From contig VXMJ01000062.1 of NCBI GenBank assembly GCA_009841145.1, positions 33,797-97,796 on the forward strand: a DNA stretch of 64,000 nt, given 5' to 3'. Positions 45,443 to 54,285 of the stretch are shown here, piece by piece. Under the pieces are notes generated by a model. It ran no database searches, had not been told where the DNA came from, and worked only from the letters and a program-made list of their open reading frames with translations. The stretch's first letter is position 1. Every line of letters starts with the position of its first letter. Made by a program: the position numbers and the translations under genes. Source of the stretch: Caldilineaceae bacterium SB0661_bin_34 (GTDB lineage Bacteria > Chloroflexota > Anaerolineae > Caldilineales > Caldilineaceae).

Positions 45443-46075
45443 TTATGCCACCACCGGCAACTGGAGGCTCGACTGAATCAGGTCCTGCAGTTCGGCGTAT
45501 TCGTTACAGACCTTGATGTCCGGGTGGGCAGACGAAATGTGATCGGGCGCCCGGAACAAGGCGCCGGCATCAGCCGCCTTGATCATGGTTAGGTCGTTGT
45601 AGGAGTCTCCGGCTGCGAACACGGTATATCCGATTTCACGCATGGCCTGGACGGCCTTGCGCTTGCCGTCCCGTTGTCGGATGTGGTACTTCGTAATCAT
45701 CCCCGAATCGGGATCCACTGTGAGCGAGTTGCCGAGAATGGTCGGATATTCCATCAGGTGTACCACCGGCTGCACGAATTCCATGAAGATGTCGGACAGG
45801 ATGACAACCGGCAGGCGCAGGCGCACCCAGTTCAGAAAGTCCACGGCTCCCGGCAAGGGCTTGACCGATTCGGCGATCACGGATTGGAGGTCGGCCAGTG
45901 TAATCCCATGTCTGTTCAAGATGTCCAGGCGCATTCTCATCAATTCGTCGTAGTCGGACACGTCCCTCGTTGTGAGCCGCAACTTCTCAATGCCGGTGTG
46001 GGCAGCTATGGCCAGCCACACCTCTTCCAATAACACTCCTTCCATGTCCAAGGCGACTAGTGAGGGCGTGGTCAT
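45443..46075 (-). CDS. thrH: ThrH-like HAD phosphatase (phosphoserine phosphatase/homoserine kinase type)
   Basis: A 210-residue HAD-superfamily enzyme. Motif I is VALDMEG (nucleophile Asp, with Glu at +2 as in ThrH of Pseudomonas), the Thr/Ser motif II is VVILSDIF, the Lys is in RDGKRKAVQAM and motif III is FAAGDSYNDLTMIKAADAGA. TTRDVSDYDELMRMRLDILN fits the ThrH cap. ThrH dephosphorylates phosphoserine and can transfer the phosphate to homoserine; the second activity is not assured here. ATG 46075; 41 bp before the O-methyltransferase gene. Confidence 0.88.
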   Translation of the reverse strand: MTTPSLVALDMEGVLLEEVWLAIAAHTGIEKLRLTTRDVSDYDELMRMRLDILNRHGITLADLQSVIAESVKPLPGAVDFLNWVRLRLPVVILSDIFMEFVQPVVHLMEYPTILGNSLTVDPDSGMITKYHIRQRDGKRKAVQAMREIGYTVFAAGDSYNDLTMIKAADAGALFRAPDHISSAHPDIKVCNEYAELQDLIQSSLQLPVVA

Positions 46076-46474
46076 ACGGTTTTCCTTGCGTGGGAAACGG
46101 GTGCCGCCTTTCAGGTGGGCACCGGCGACAGGCTTGGGGGACTTGATGTTGGACGGGATGGCAGGATGGTGGCGGCACCTGCGTGCTCCGGCCGGTTGCC
46201 TGTAGGACTTTGCCGATTATACGCTCGCCACAGCGGATTTAGCACTGATAGCACGTTGTCGTCGAAGGCCCTCTTTTTTACATAATTCGGAAATTCCCGC
46301 GCCGTCAGAGGCAGACAGAGAAGTAGACTGGCTGTGTCCTGGCACCAATGCAGAGTAAGCACTGAGGTGGAATTGTTAAACTGACAGTGATTCTGGCCCG
46401 CCATGGTCAGGTGGGAAGTACTCTGGGAATTTGGCGGCCGGACCGCTTCGTCTTCGTTGACAAAGGAGAATGTA
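46076..46474. promoter_or_regulatory. Divergent intergenic region upstream of the second CUT1 operon, 399 bp
   Basis: No gene. A possible promoter for the sugar transporter is TTGTCG (46256-46261) and CATAAT (46281-46286) with a 19-bp spacer, leaving a 180-nt leader. A GGTGCC/GGCACC inverted pair lies near 46100-46125 next to the thrH start. No binding site of a known regulator is recognised. Confidence 0.35.
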
Positions 46475-47791
46475 ATGTTGAACAAGGTATCGCGCAGACG
46501 GTTTCTCCAAGTTGCCGGTGGCCTAGGTGCACTGGCTGTGGTCAATGCCTGCGCTGCTCCAGTCTCTGCCCCGGCAGCGGACGACTCGGCCGGTGGCATG
46601 GCGATGACATCCATCACCATTTGGTCCTATCCTAGGACAGAAAACGATCTGGACATCGTGTTCAAGGGATTGCTTGAGGGTTTCCACGCCGAGCAGGAGA
46701 ACATTGAGGCCTCCATCGAAGTCCAGCCCTGGGGAGGTCGCCGCGAGAAGCTGTACGCGGCCGCAGCAGCAGGCGAGGCACCGGACATCTGGGATGCCAC
46801 CACGGACACCATCCCGGCCTACGTTGAGAAGGGGGTTATCTTGCCCGTGAGCGACCGGCTGTCTGCTGACGATCTGGCCGATTATCTGGACGCTGAAATC
46901 GCGGCCGCGAGCTACGACGGGGCCCTGTTGATGCCACTGTTCGAGTCCGAGGTGAACGGCCCGGCCTATAGTGGCGGTCTTCTGCGGGAGCTAGACATCG
47001 ATCCGGCCACGGCGGTATTCGACACATGGGACAAACTCCATGGCCTGGCGGAAAAGGCCGCGACCAAGGGGTACTACCTTGAAGCCCTGAGCACCTTTAG
47101 TTGGGGCGAGTTCATCACACAGGTGCACGAAGCCGGCGGAACCGTCTACTCCGCGGACCGAACCGTGTCCCACTTCACGGACGACCCGTGTCGCAACACG
47201 CTGCAGCGCTGGGTCACCGAATACGAGAACAACTGGGTGCCGATCGAATTCGCCATCGGCAGTGTGGACGAACAGGGTGGCCTGCCTAATTACTGGCTCT
47301 CGCTTGAACAGGTCACCGCCCGCGTCGAGGATGCAGCCTGTGTGACGCATGTCGAATCACAACCTGACATGGAGTTCTTCCACGGCCATCCCCGGAGCCG
47401 CACAGGCGAGGAGACACCCGTCTCCGGCGTGGTCTCGGGTCAGGGATGGGCCGTCACGGCGCAGAGCGAGAACCCGGACGCGGCGATCGAGTGGGTTCGC
47501 TTCATGATCCGACCTGAAAATATCGGTACCTATTGCGAACTGGCGGGTTCAACGCCGGTTGGGACGAGGACCAAGTCCGAGTATTGGAATCCGGAGGCAT
47601 GCGTGCTGGAACATGTCAATCGGCATGGCCCCGCCTTGTTCTCGGATCAGGATGCCAACACCCTGTGGCAGGAAAGCAAGGTGGTGTGCGGACCGCAGTT
47701 CCAGGCGGCCGTCCTCGGCGTTGCCACAGTTGACGAGGCGTTGGAGAACATCAAGAATGAGATTGACGCCATCCTAGCCGAAAAGGCTTAA
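46475..47791 (+). CDS. Extracellular sugar-binding lipoprotein of second CUT1 ABC transporter
   Basis: About 438 residues. A twin-arginine signal (SRRRFLQVAGGLGALAVV) is followed by the lipobox NAC, so it is an exported lipoprotein. SBP family 1 features: AAAAGEAPDIWDATTDTIPA and SGVVSGQGWAVTAQSENPDA. Start at ATG 46475 with AAGGAG 7 nt before; the frame is open to 46403. First gene of binding protein - permease - permease; the nearby GH3 beta-glucosidase suggests an oligosaccharide ligand (inference). Distinct from the binding protein at 5.3-6.7 kb. Confidence 0.92.
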   Translation: MLNKVSRRRFLQVAGGLGALAVVNACAAPVSAPAADDSAGGMAMTSITIWSYPRTENDLDIVFKGLLEGFHAEQENIEASIEVQPWGGRREKLYAAAAAGEAPDIWDATTDTIPAYVEKGVILPVSDRLSADDLADYLDAEIAAASYDGALLMPLFESEVNGPAYSGGLLRELDIDPATAVFDTWDKLHGLAEKAATKGYYLEALSTFSWGEFITQVHEAGGTVYSADRTVSHFTDDPCRNTLQRWVTEYENNWVPIEFAIGSVDEQGGLPNYWLSLEQVTARVEDAACVTHVESQPDMEFFHGHPRSRTGEETPVSGVVSGQGWAVTAQSENPDAAIEWVRFMIRPENIGTYCELAGSTPVGTRTKSEYWNPEACVLEHVNRHGPALFSDQDANTLWQESKVVCGPQFQAAVLGVATVDEALENIKNEIDAILAEKA

Positions 47792-47892
47792 CCGCAATCT
47801 GTCCCTAACCGTTGTGGTTCAGCAGGGCAGCCGGCGATGATCCCCATCCCGGTTGTCCTGCGCTTACCGCACTTTGTCAACCAACTCATTGC

Positions 47893-48813
47893 ATGAGTTC
47901 AGCCACGTTGCGCCCTGTTGCCCAGAGGCGTGCCTTGACCAAGCGCATCCTGAAGTCGCTGCCTTGGTACCCGTTTATCATCATCAACCTGGTGGTGTTT
48001 GTCGTATTCAACCTTTGGCCTTGGCTGAGTATGTTCCAGACGGCCACCTTCAAGACGGATTTGCTCAGCCACAGGGAGTTCGTCGGCCTTGACAACTTCG
48101 TAAAGATGGCGGGCGATGAACTTCTGCACTTGGCCCTCAAGAACACGTTTCTCTTCGCCCTCTTGTATGTGCCGCCACTAGTAGTCGTCTCCTTGCTGGT
48201 GGCCATCCTGGTTAACCAGAAGCTGCGCGGCATGAAATTCTTCCGTTCCGTCTACTTTTTGCCCAATGTCACAAACATCGCCGTGCTGGCACTCGTCTTT
48301 CGGCGTTTCCTGTCACCGCGGGATGATGCCCCCTTCAACTATCTGTTGGGATTGGTTGGCATCCCTGCCCAGCGCTTTCTGCTGGACATTCACCAGGCCC
48401 TAGCCTCCATCGCCGGTCTGGGTGTCTGGCAGTCGTTTGGCTTCTTCATGGTGATTTGGCTGGCCGCGCTGCAGGCAATTCCGCAGCCCCTCTACGATGC
48501 CGGACGTGTCGACGGGGCCTATGGCTGGCGGCTGCACCGGCACGTGACGATTCCGCTCCTGCGACCCACGGCGGCCTTCGTGGTGGTCATAACCACGATC
48601 GGCGCCCTGCAGGAGTTTGGTGCAATCTTTATCCTGACCGGGGGCGGGCCTGTAAATGCCACTACTACCGCCGTCTACCACATCTATTCGCAGGCTTTCA
48701 ACTTCACTCGCTTCGGCTATGCCAGTGCCCTCTCAATTCTGCTTTTCCTGATCATCCTGGTCATCGCCTACATCCAGAACCGCTACCTCAAGTTCGACGA
48801 GGAAGTTTACTGA
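47893..48813 (+). CDS. Carbohydrate ABC transporter permease, MalF/UgpA-like
   Basis: About 306 residues with six hydrophobic segments, starting MSSATLRPVAQRRALTKRIL at ATG 47893. The EAA loop is degenerate: YDAGRVDGAYGWRLHRHVTI instead of YEAAxxDGA, but GLDNFVKMAGDE, FFRSVYFLPNVTNIAVLALV and ILTGGGPVNATTTAVYHIY are standard. Forms the heterodimeric channel with the next gene, 6 bp downstream. No ATPase gene in the locus. Confidence 0.92.
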   Translation: MSSATLRPVAQRRALTKRILKSLPWYPFIIINLVVFVVFNLWPWLSMFQTATFKTDLLSHREFVGLDNFVKMAGDELLHLALKNTFLFALLYVPPLVVVSLLVAILVNQKLRGMKFFRSVYFLPNVTNIAVLALVFRRFLSPRDDAPFNYLLGLVGIPAQRFLLDIHQALASIAGLGVWQSFGFFMVIWLAALQAIPQPLYDAGRVDGAYGWRLHRHVTIPLLRPTAAFVVVITTIGALQEFGAIFILTGGGPVNATTTAVYHIYSQAFNFTRFGYASALSILLFLIILVIAYIQNRYLKFDEEVY

Positions 48814-48819
48814 GCCGCC

Positions 48820-49707
48820 ATGAGCAGCCTTCGGCCACAGGCTCAACGGTCACCCCTGACCTTTCTACGGGTATGGATCGGATTCCAGCCCAACCAGGGC
48901 CTGCGCACGGTCATCACCTACCTGTTGATGGGCGTCCTTGCGGCTTCGACCGTGGGTCCCTTCATCATCATGCTTTCCGTCTCGCTGACACAGAACATCC
49001 GGTTCCTGCTGTTTCCGATCGATCTGATTCCCAACCCGATTACGCTGGAGAACTTCCAGCTCCTCTTCGCTCGGACGCTGGCACTTCGCTGGACCTACAA
49101 CAGCTTCTACGTTGCGTTGGTGTCGACACTAGGCGGGGTATTCACGTCGACCATGGCTGGGTATGCCTTTGCCCGGGGGGACTTCATCGGTCGCAATGTC
49201 CTGTTCTACATGTTCGTGGGCATTCTGATCATGCCCGAAACGGCACTGATCATTCCGCAGTACATCATGCTGTCCGACCTGGGGCTGGTGAACTCCTACA
49301 CCGCCCTGATTGGTCCCTGGTTTGCCTCCATCTTTGGGACCTTCCTCATGCGCCAGCAGTTCCTGAGCATTCCCAGGGACTACGACGATGCGGCTCGCAT
49401 TGACGGTGCCAACATCTTCGACACTTGGTTGCGGGTCCTCATGCCGCAGCTGATTCCCGCTATGGTGACTTTGGGCATCCTGCGGTTCATGGGCAACTGG
49501 AATTCCTTCCTGTATCCGTTGATCGTAACCACCAAGGCGGAGATGCGTACATTGCCGGTAGGCTTGGGCACTGTGGCTCGGTCCGGCGGCGATGCCGGGC
49601 TGGACATGGCTGGGGCGGTGTTGGGCTTTGTACCGACCTTTGTCGTGTTCCTTCTGGGCCAACGTTACATAATTCAAGGTGTTTCCCTGAGTGGTCTGAA
49701 AGGTTGA
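48820..49707 (+). CDS. Carbohydrate ABC transporter permease, MalG/UgpE-like
   Basis: A 295-residue membrane subunit. EAA motif YDDAARIDGANIFDTWLRVL; C-terminus GQRYIIQGVSLSGLKG matches the family ending. N-terminal helix VITYLLMGVLAASTVGPFII. Last gene of the transporter operon. The ATPase must be supplied elsewhere, as for the transporter at 2.5-6.7 kb. Confidence 0.93.
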   Translation: MSSLRPQAQRSPLTFLRVWIGFQPNQGLRTVITYLLMGVLAASTVGPFIIMLSVSLTQNIRFLLFPIDLIPNPITLENFQLLFARTLALRWTYNSFYVALVSTLGGVFTSTMAGYAFARGDFIGRNVLFYMFVGILIMPETALIIPQYIMLSDLGLVNSYTALIGPWFASIFGTFLMRQQFLSIPRDYDDAARIDGANIFDTWLRVLMPQLIPAMVTLGILRFMGNWNSFLYPLIVTTKAEMRTLPVGLGTVARSGGDAGLDMAGAVLGFVPTFVVFLLGQRYIIQGVSLSGLKG

Positions 49708-50414
49708 CTGAAGGACTTGCTGCTCCAGTCCGACATACACCCTGATGCAGGTTTCAGCCTTTGTTGTCTTGAAGAAACTGCATTGGACACCCGTGTCCTG
49801 CTCGGCAGTCGAGGCCAACCATCGGGGATTCATCTGCTACTTGGCACGGCAGTTCTGAGCATTTCGAACCTGTATTGAACGCGAAGCCAAGGATCGTTCG
49901 CAAAGTCCAGGCTGCAAAGAGTTCAGGGCATCGTTGACAGCCAATTCCGATGGAAAACTACGCTACCGTTCCAATCTGCATTGCCACACTGATTGGCAGG
50001 GACCTCCGCGGTGTGAAGAACGGTGGCAACGAGCGGTGCCTGATGTTCAATGCCGCCGATACAACCTTGCTTTTGGTTGTAGGCAGATTGATTCCAAGCC
50101 AGGAATCCGAACAGTCGGGCCCGACACTGATCGTGCCAAACTGCCCAGTCGACCATGCAGTATATAGCTGTATAATGATAATTATACAGCTTAAAAGGTG
50201 CCAACGGGTGGTGGCGAAGTCCAACGGCGTGGGCGGCATCGGGAAGGTTCTCCTACGCGGTGGCGGTGCACTGACAACGAGCTTCTGCAACCAGCAGTGT
50301 CTTGCCGACCAACCGATCGCGCAGCAGGAGTGCTACATTCAGTCTTGGTTGGACATGGCGTTGGCGGCGCGTGTCCAATCGTTTCCATGCCCGGCCGCCG
50401 GAGTATCGTGTTTC
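49708..50414. other. Intergenic region of 707 bp before the hydrolase gene
   Basis: The hydrolase frame is open back to 49950, but this part has no domain match and poor composition, so it is treated as non-coding. It holds the AT-rich inverted repeat at 50166-50191. Otherwise nothing recognisable. Confidence 0.45.
50166..50191. promoter_or_regulatory. AT-rich perfect inverted repeat, probable operator or promoter
   Basis: AGCTGTATAA-TGATAA-TTATACAGCT: 10-bp arms and a 6-nt centre, standing out from GC-rich surroundings. TATAAT occurs in the left arm on the plus strand and in the right arm on the minus strand. It is 224 bp before the hydrolase ATG. No T-run follows, so a terminator is less likely. 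The dyad size fits a GntR/TetR-type operator, but this is inference. Confidence 0.5.
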
Positions 50415-51272
50415 ATGCCCGAGACCTTGACCATTGAACGTCCAAGGGCCGCGGAAGACATTGCCTACTGGGACCAAGGGAAGGCGGATGAGGAGACTGT
50501 GCTCGCCTTGCACGGAAACTTGGCGACGAAACGGTGGTGGCAACCCCTGTTCGACATCCTGCCCCCCGACATGCGGCTCGTGGCACCGGACCTCCCCGGG
50601 TGTGGTCAGACCCCCTTGGGAAACGACCTGTACTCGGTCCAGTCACAGGTGCGTTTTCTCTCGGATTTCGCAACCTCCTTGAAGTTGCGTGGCTTGGCCT
50701 TGGTCGCTCATTCGACCAGCTGTGCAGCAGCCCTGGAGTTTGCCATCTCCCATCCCCATTTGGTCAACAGCCTGGTGCTGTGCAGCAATCCGCCTCTGCA
50801 CGGTGTCAAGAGTCCCCCCGAGTTGTATCGGCATCTGCAGACCGCTCGGCAGGATCGCTCAATTATGTCAACGATTATCGCTTCCCTCATGCCGAATCTC
50901 GACCTGGATGTTCCCTCGAACCGAACTTGGTTCGAACTTCTGGTCGATGACGCAGCAAGAATGGACGGGAGGTCAATTGACGGGCTGACCAGAGCCTTGG
51001 AGCGGTGGTCGGTGGCCGACAGAATCGGTCAGCTTCGAACGCCTGTATTGTTGATGAGGGGGCATGACGACGACATCGTTTCCTACCAACAGGCCTTGGC
51101 CACCCTGCGTTCGATTGCCGTGGCCAACAACCTCGAGGTGATCCGCGGAGCCGGACATTCGCCGATGATCGAGAACCCTGAAGCCTTCGCCATTCGCTTG
51201 ATCGATTTCGTGGCCCAGGACTTCGGCGCATTCGACAACCTTCCACTGAACCGGACCGGGACCTTGTCCTAA
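50415..51272 (+). CDS. Alpha/beta hydrolase fold protein
   Basis: About 285 residues starting at ATG 50415 (MPETLTIERPRAAEDIAYWD). HGNLATKRWWQPLFDILPPD carries the oxyanion-hole HG, and APDLPGCGQTP follows as usual. The nucleophile elbow reads VAHSTSCAAAL: Ser is present but the usual Gly before and after (GxSxG) are Ala and Ser. Catalytic Asp is probably in LLMRGHDDDIVSY and His in IRGAGHSPMIENPEAF. Esterase/lipase or lactonase-like; substrate unknown. Followed after 41 bp by the GH3 gene on the same strand. Confidence 0.87.
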   Translation: MPETLTIERPRAAEDIAYWDQGKADEETVLALHGNLATKRWWQPLFDILPPDMRLVAPDLPGCGQTPLGNDLYSVQSQVRFLSDFATSLKLRGLALVAHSTSCAAALEFAISHPHLVNSLVLCSNPPLHGVKSPPELYRHLQTARQDRSIMSTIIASLMPNLDLDVPSNRTWFELLVDDAARMDGRSIDGLTRALERWSVADRIGQLRTPVLLMRGHDDDIVSYQQALATLRSIAVANNLEVIRGAGHSPMIENPEAFAIRLIDFVAQDFGAFDNLPLNRTGTLS

Positions 51273-51313
51273 GTGCAATTCCAATCTACCCACATCACCA
51301 ACCGAGTGCCGCA

Positions 51314-54031
51314 ATGGAACATCGCATCGAACAAATCCTTGACCAACTGACCCGGGAAGAGAAAGCCTCCCTTACCGCCGGGGAAACCCTCTGGAGCATT
51401 GGCGGCGTGGATAGAGTTGGCCTGCCGGCGATGAAGGTTTCGGACGGCCCCAACGGAGCCCGCGGCACGTTTGGTGGCGACCAGACCGCCGCCTGTTTCC
51501 CTTGCGGTTCTGCCCTGGCAGCTACGTGGGACAAGGAACTCCTGGTCAGGATAGGCGGCGAATTGGCTTTGGAGGCCGCCTCCAAGGGTGTGTCGGTGCT
51601 CTTGGCACCCACCATCAACATCCATCGCACTCCGCTCAACGGCCGGCATTTCGAGTGTCTTTCGGAAGATCCGTATCTCTCGGGCAAGCTGGCATCGGCC
51701 TACGTACGGGGATTGCAGGACGGGGGCGTTGCCGCGTGTCCCAAGCACTATGTCTGCAACGACTCGGAATACCAGCGAATGACCCTGGATGTGGTTGTAG
51801 ATGAAAGGACCCTGAGGGAGATCTACCTGCTTCCATTCGAAATCGTCTTCAAGGAGGGCGGAGCGTGGGCCTGCATGGCCGCCTACAACCAAGTGAACGG
51901 GGAGTTCGCTGCCTCCAGCAGATATCTGCTCACGGATGTTCTCAAGGACGAGTGGGGTTTTGACGGCATCGTCATGTCCGACTGGTTTGGAACTAAGTCC
52001 ACTGTGGGTTGCTTCGAGGGGGGATTGGACCTGGAGATGCCGGGTCCGGGCATCATGATGGGCACATCCCTGCTTCCCCGCCTGGAAGCGGGAGAACTGA
52101 ACGACGCGGACCTTGACGATAAGGCCCGCCGCTATCTTCGGCTGGCCGGGCGTACCGGTGTGTTGGATGGCAAGACATTCGGGGCCGAGACATCGAGAAA
52201 CGAAGCCGGTACCCGTGCTCTGGCGCGTCGCGCCGCTGCCGAATCGTTCGTGCTCCTCAAGAATGAACGCGGAGCGCTGCCGTTGGACGCGGACGAAATC
52301 GACAACATTGCGGTGATTGGACCCAATGCCAGGACCGGCAGTCTCATGGGTGGCGGCAGCGCGATGGTCAAGCCGCCCTACACCTCGAATCCGTTGGAGG
52401 CCATACGGGAAGTTCTAGGCGACACCACCGAGATACGCTATGCCCAGGGATGTGCCAACCATCGGTTCTGCCCGTTGGTGGAATCCGAGATGGTTGACAA
52501 CGGATCCTCCAGCCTGACAATCGAGTACTTCAACCAACCTGATTTTGAAGGCCGGCCGATTGCTATCGAGTCGCGCGATTCGTCGGAGATCTTCTGGTTT
52601 GGCCATCTGCCGGACGGCGTCGAGCCGGGATTCAGCGCCCGGGTTTCCTTTGATTTCACGCCAAGGGACACCGGAACATATGAATTCGGCCTGTACACGT
52701 TGGGGCTGGGCCGGTTGTATGTAGGCGGCGATCCGGTTGTCAACCTGTGGGAGGAATACGAGCAGGGAGACACGTTCTTCGGCATGGGCTCGCCTGAGAA
52801 ACGGGCCCAGTGCCATTTTGAGACGGGCTCGTCTACCAAGGTCGTTTTGGAGTTCATGTGCATGCCAGGAACACCGGTAGCCGGCTTGCGCTTGGGAGTG
52901 GCGGTGCCACTCCCGGACAACGCGATTGAACTGGCCGCCAACGATGCGGCCGAAGCCGATGCTGCCATCGTAGTGGTGGGCTTGAATCAGGATTGGGAAG
53001 GCGAGGGTCACGATCGCGGTCACATGGACCTGGTTGGCGAACAGGATGCACTGGTTTCGGCGGTGGCGGCGCGGAATCCGAGGACGATCGTCGTCGTCAA
53101 TGCCGGTTCACCGGTGCACATGCCCTGGATCGACGAAGTGGCGGCCGTCCTCTTTGCTTGGTTTCCCGGACAGGAGTTTGGCAATGCGCTGACCGATGTC
53201 CTTTTGGGGAGCACCAATCCGTCAGGTCGGTTGCCAGTGACGTTGCCGAAGCACATTGCCGACACCCCTGGTTATGTAAACTATCCGGGCGAGAAGGGCC
53301 AGGTCCGGTATGGCGAAGGGTTGTTTGTCGGTTATCGCCACTACGACGCACGGAACCTGGCACCCCTGTTTCCGTTTGGACACGGGTTGTCCTACACGGA
53401 TTTCACCTATTCCAATCCTCGTGCTGAAGGCTCGCCGCACGACGGGGAACAGGGCTTGCATGTGTTCGTAGATGTGGCCAACTCGGGTACCTGTCCGGGT
53501 GCCGAAGTAGTCCAACTGTATGTGGGACACAACGATTCCCAAGTAGCTCGTGCATCCCGGGAACTGAAGGCCTTTGAACGAATTGAATTGGAACCGGGTG
53601 AAACACGGACGGTTGAGTTCCTCCTGTCGGGCCGCGACCTGTCCTACTACGATGTCCGCGCTGGGGATTGGAGGGCCGAGCCGGGCCAGTATCGACTGGA
53701 CATTGGCGCATCTTCCAAGGATATCCGAGGTACCGTTGTATATGAACTGGACACAGCCTGGCCGGTGGCGGACGATGGACCGTTTCCCTTGGACTTGGAG
53801 ACACCCTTGCCGGTGGTCCTGGGGATTCTCGGCGAGAGACTGTGGGAGGGTCTGGGCCCCGTTGCACAAGCCCCACAAGTCCGCATGGTGATTGGGTATG
53901 GCCTCTCGGAAGGTTTGTCCATCCAGGACGTTGCTGCGTTTGTGCCCGATGTGTTGAACCTCCAAGTGCTGGCCGGGTTCGCCGAATACCTTGGGGCGCA
54001 GTCGGCACAGTCCGACAACGATGGACAATGA
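51314..54031 (+). CDS. Glycoside hydrolase family 3 beta-glucosidase with PA14 insert
   Basis: A 905-residue GH3 enzyme. N-terminal barrel: VSDGPNGARG, LLAPTINIHRTPLNGRHFEC, CPKHYVCNDSEYQRM and the nucleophile Asp in GIVMSDWFGTKST at about residue 223. A PA14-like domain (about residues 395-545, SLTIEYFNQPDFEGRPIAIE) interrupts the second domain, followed by PSGRLPVTLPKHIADT and a fibronectin-like domain with VDVANSGTCPGAEVVQLYVG. About 90 extra residues follow it. No signal peptide, so cytoplasmic. Cleaves beta-glucosides, probably those imported by the transporter upstream. Confidence 0.94.
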   Translation: MEHRIEQILDQLTREEKASLTAGETLWSIGGVDRVGLPAMKVSDGPNGARGTFGGDQTAACFPCGSALAATWDKELLVRIGGELALEAASKGVSVLLAPTINIHRTPLNGRHFECLSEDPYLSGKLASAYVRGLQDGGVAACPKHYVCNDSEYQRMTLDVVVDERTLREIYLLPFEIVFKEGGAWACMAAYNQVNGEFAASSRYLLTDVLKDEWGFDGIVMSDWFGTKSTVGCFEGGLDLEMPGPGIMMGTSLLPRLEAGELNDADLDDKARRYLRLAGRTGVLDGKTFGAETSRNEAGTRALARRAAAESFVLLKNERGALPLDADEIDNIAVIGPNARTGSLMGGGSAMVKPPYTSNPLEAIREVLGDTTEIRYAQGCANHRFCPLVESEMVDNGSSSLTIEYFNQPDFEGRPIAIESRDSSEIFWFGHLPDGVEPGFSARVSFDFTPRDTGTYEFGLYTLGLGRLYVGGDPVVNLWEEYEQGDTFFGMGSPEKRAQCHFETGSSTKVVLEFMCMPGTPVAGLRLGVAVPLPDNAIELAANDAAEADAAIVVVGLNQDWEGEGHDRGHMDLVGEQDALVSAVAARNPRTIVVVNAGSPVHMPWIDEVAAVLFAWFPGQEFGNALTDVLLGSTNPSGRLPVTLPKHIADTPGYVNYPGEKGQVRYGEGLFVGYRHYDARNLAPLFPFGHGLSYTDFTYSNPRAEGSPHDGEQGLHVFVDVANSGTCPGAEVVQLYVGHNDSQVARASRELKAFERIELEPGETRTVEFLLSGRDLSYYDVRAGDWRAEPGQYRLDIGASSKDIRGTVVYELDTAWPVADDGPFPLDLETPLPVVLGILGERLWEGLGPVAQAPQVRMVIGYGLSEGLSIQDVAAFVPDVLNLQVLAGFAEYLGAQSAQSDNDGQ

Positions 54032-54096
54032 CGCCTTCCAGTCCGCGGCCACTCAGATGCAGTTGACACAGCCCCAATCTGTGGACTGAGGACCTC

Positions 54097-54124
54097 CCGA
54101 CGGCCCCCCGAACGGTGCCGTCGG
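54097..54124 (+). terminator. Hairpin downstream of the GH3 gene
   Basis: CCGACGGC and GCCGTCGG form an 8-bp perfect stem with a 12-nt loop, 66 bp after the GH3 stop. The following ACTAGATTATG is only weakly T-rich, so terminator function is tentative. Confidence 0.4.
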
Positions 54125-54285
54125 ACTAGATTATGCGAAGAGTGTTATGTAAAACAGGCAAGGTGTACTGAACCTGGGGTCCACATCCGGTTGCACGGAA
54201 GGCATGGCCGGAACTTAGGCATTCCCTCTGTGCAGTTGGGCCTGTGTAGAGTTCCCCAAAAATTCGATAGCCGTTGTCTGCCGAC

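Noticed and set aside
49950..50414. Long N-terminal extension of the alpha/beta hydrolase
   Set aside because: No similarity, covers an AT-rich dyad, and the hydrolase fold begins after ATG 50415.
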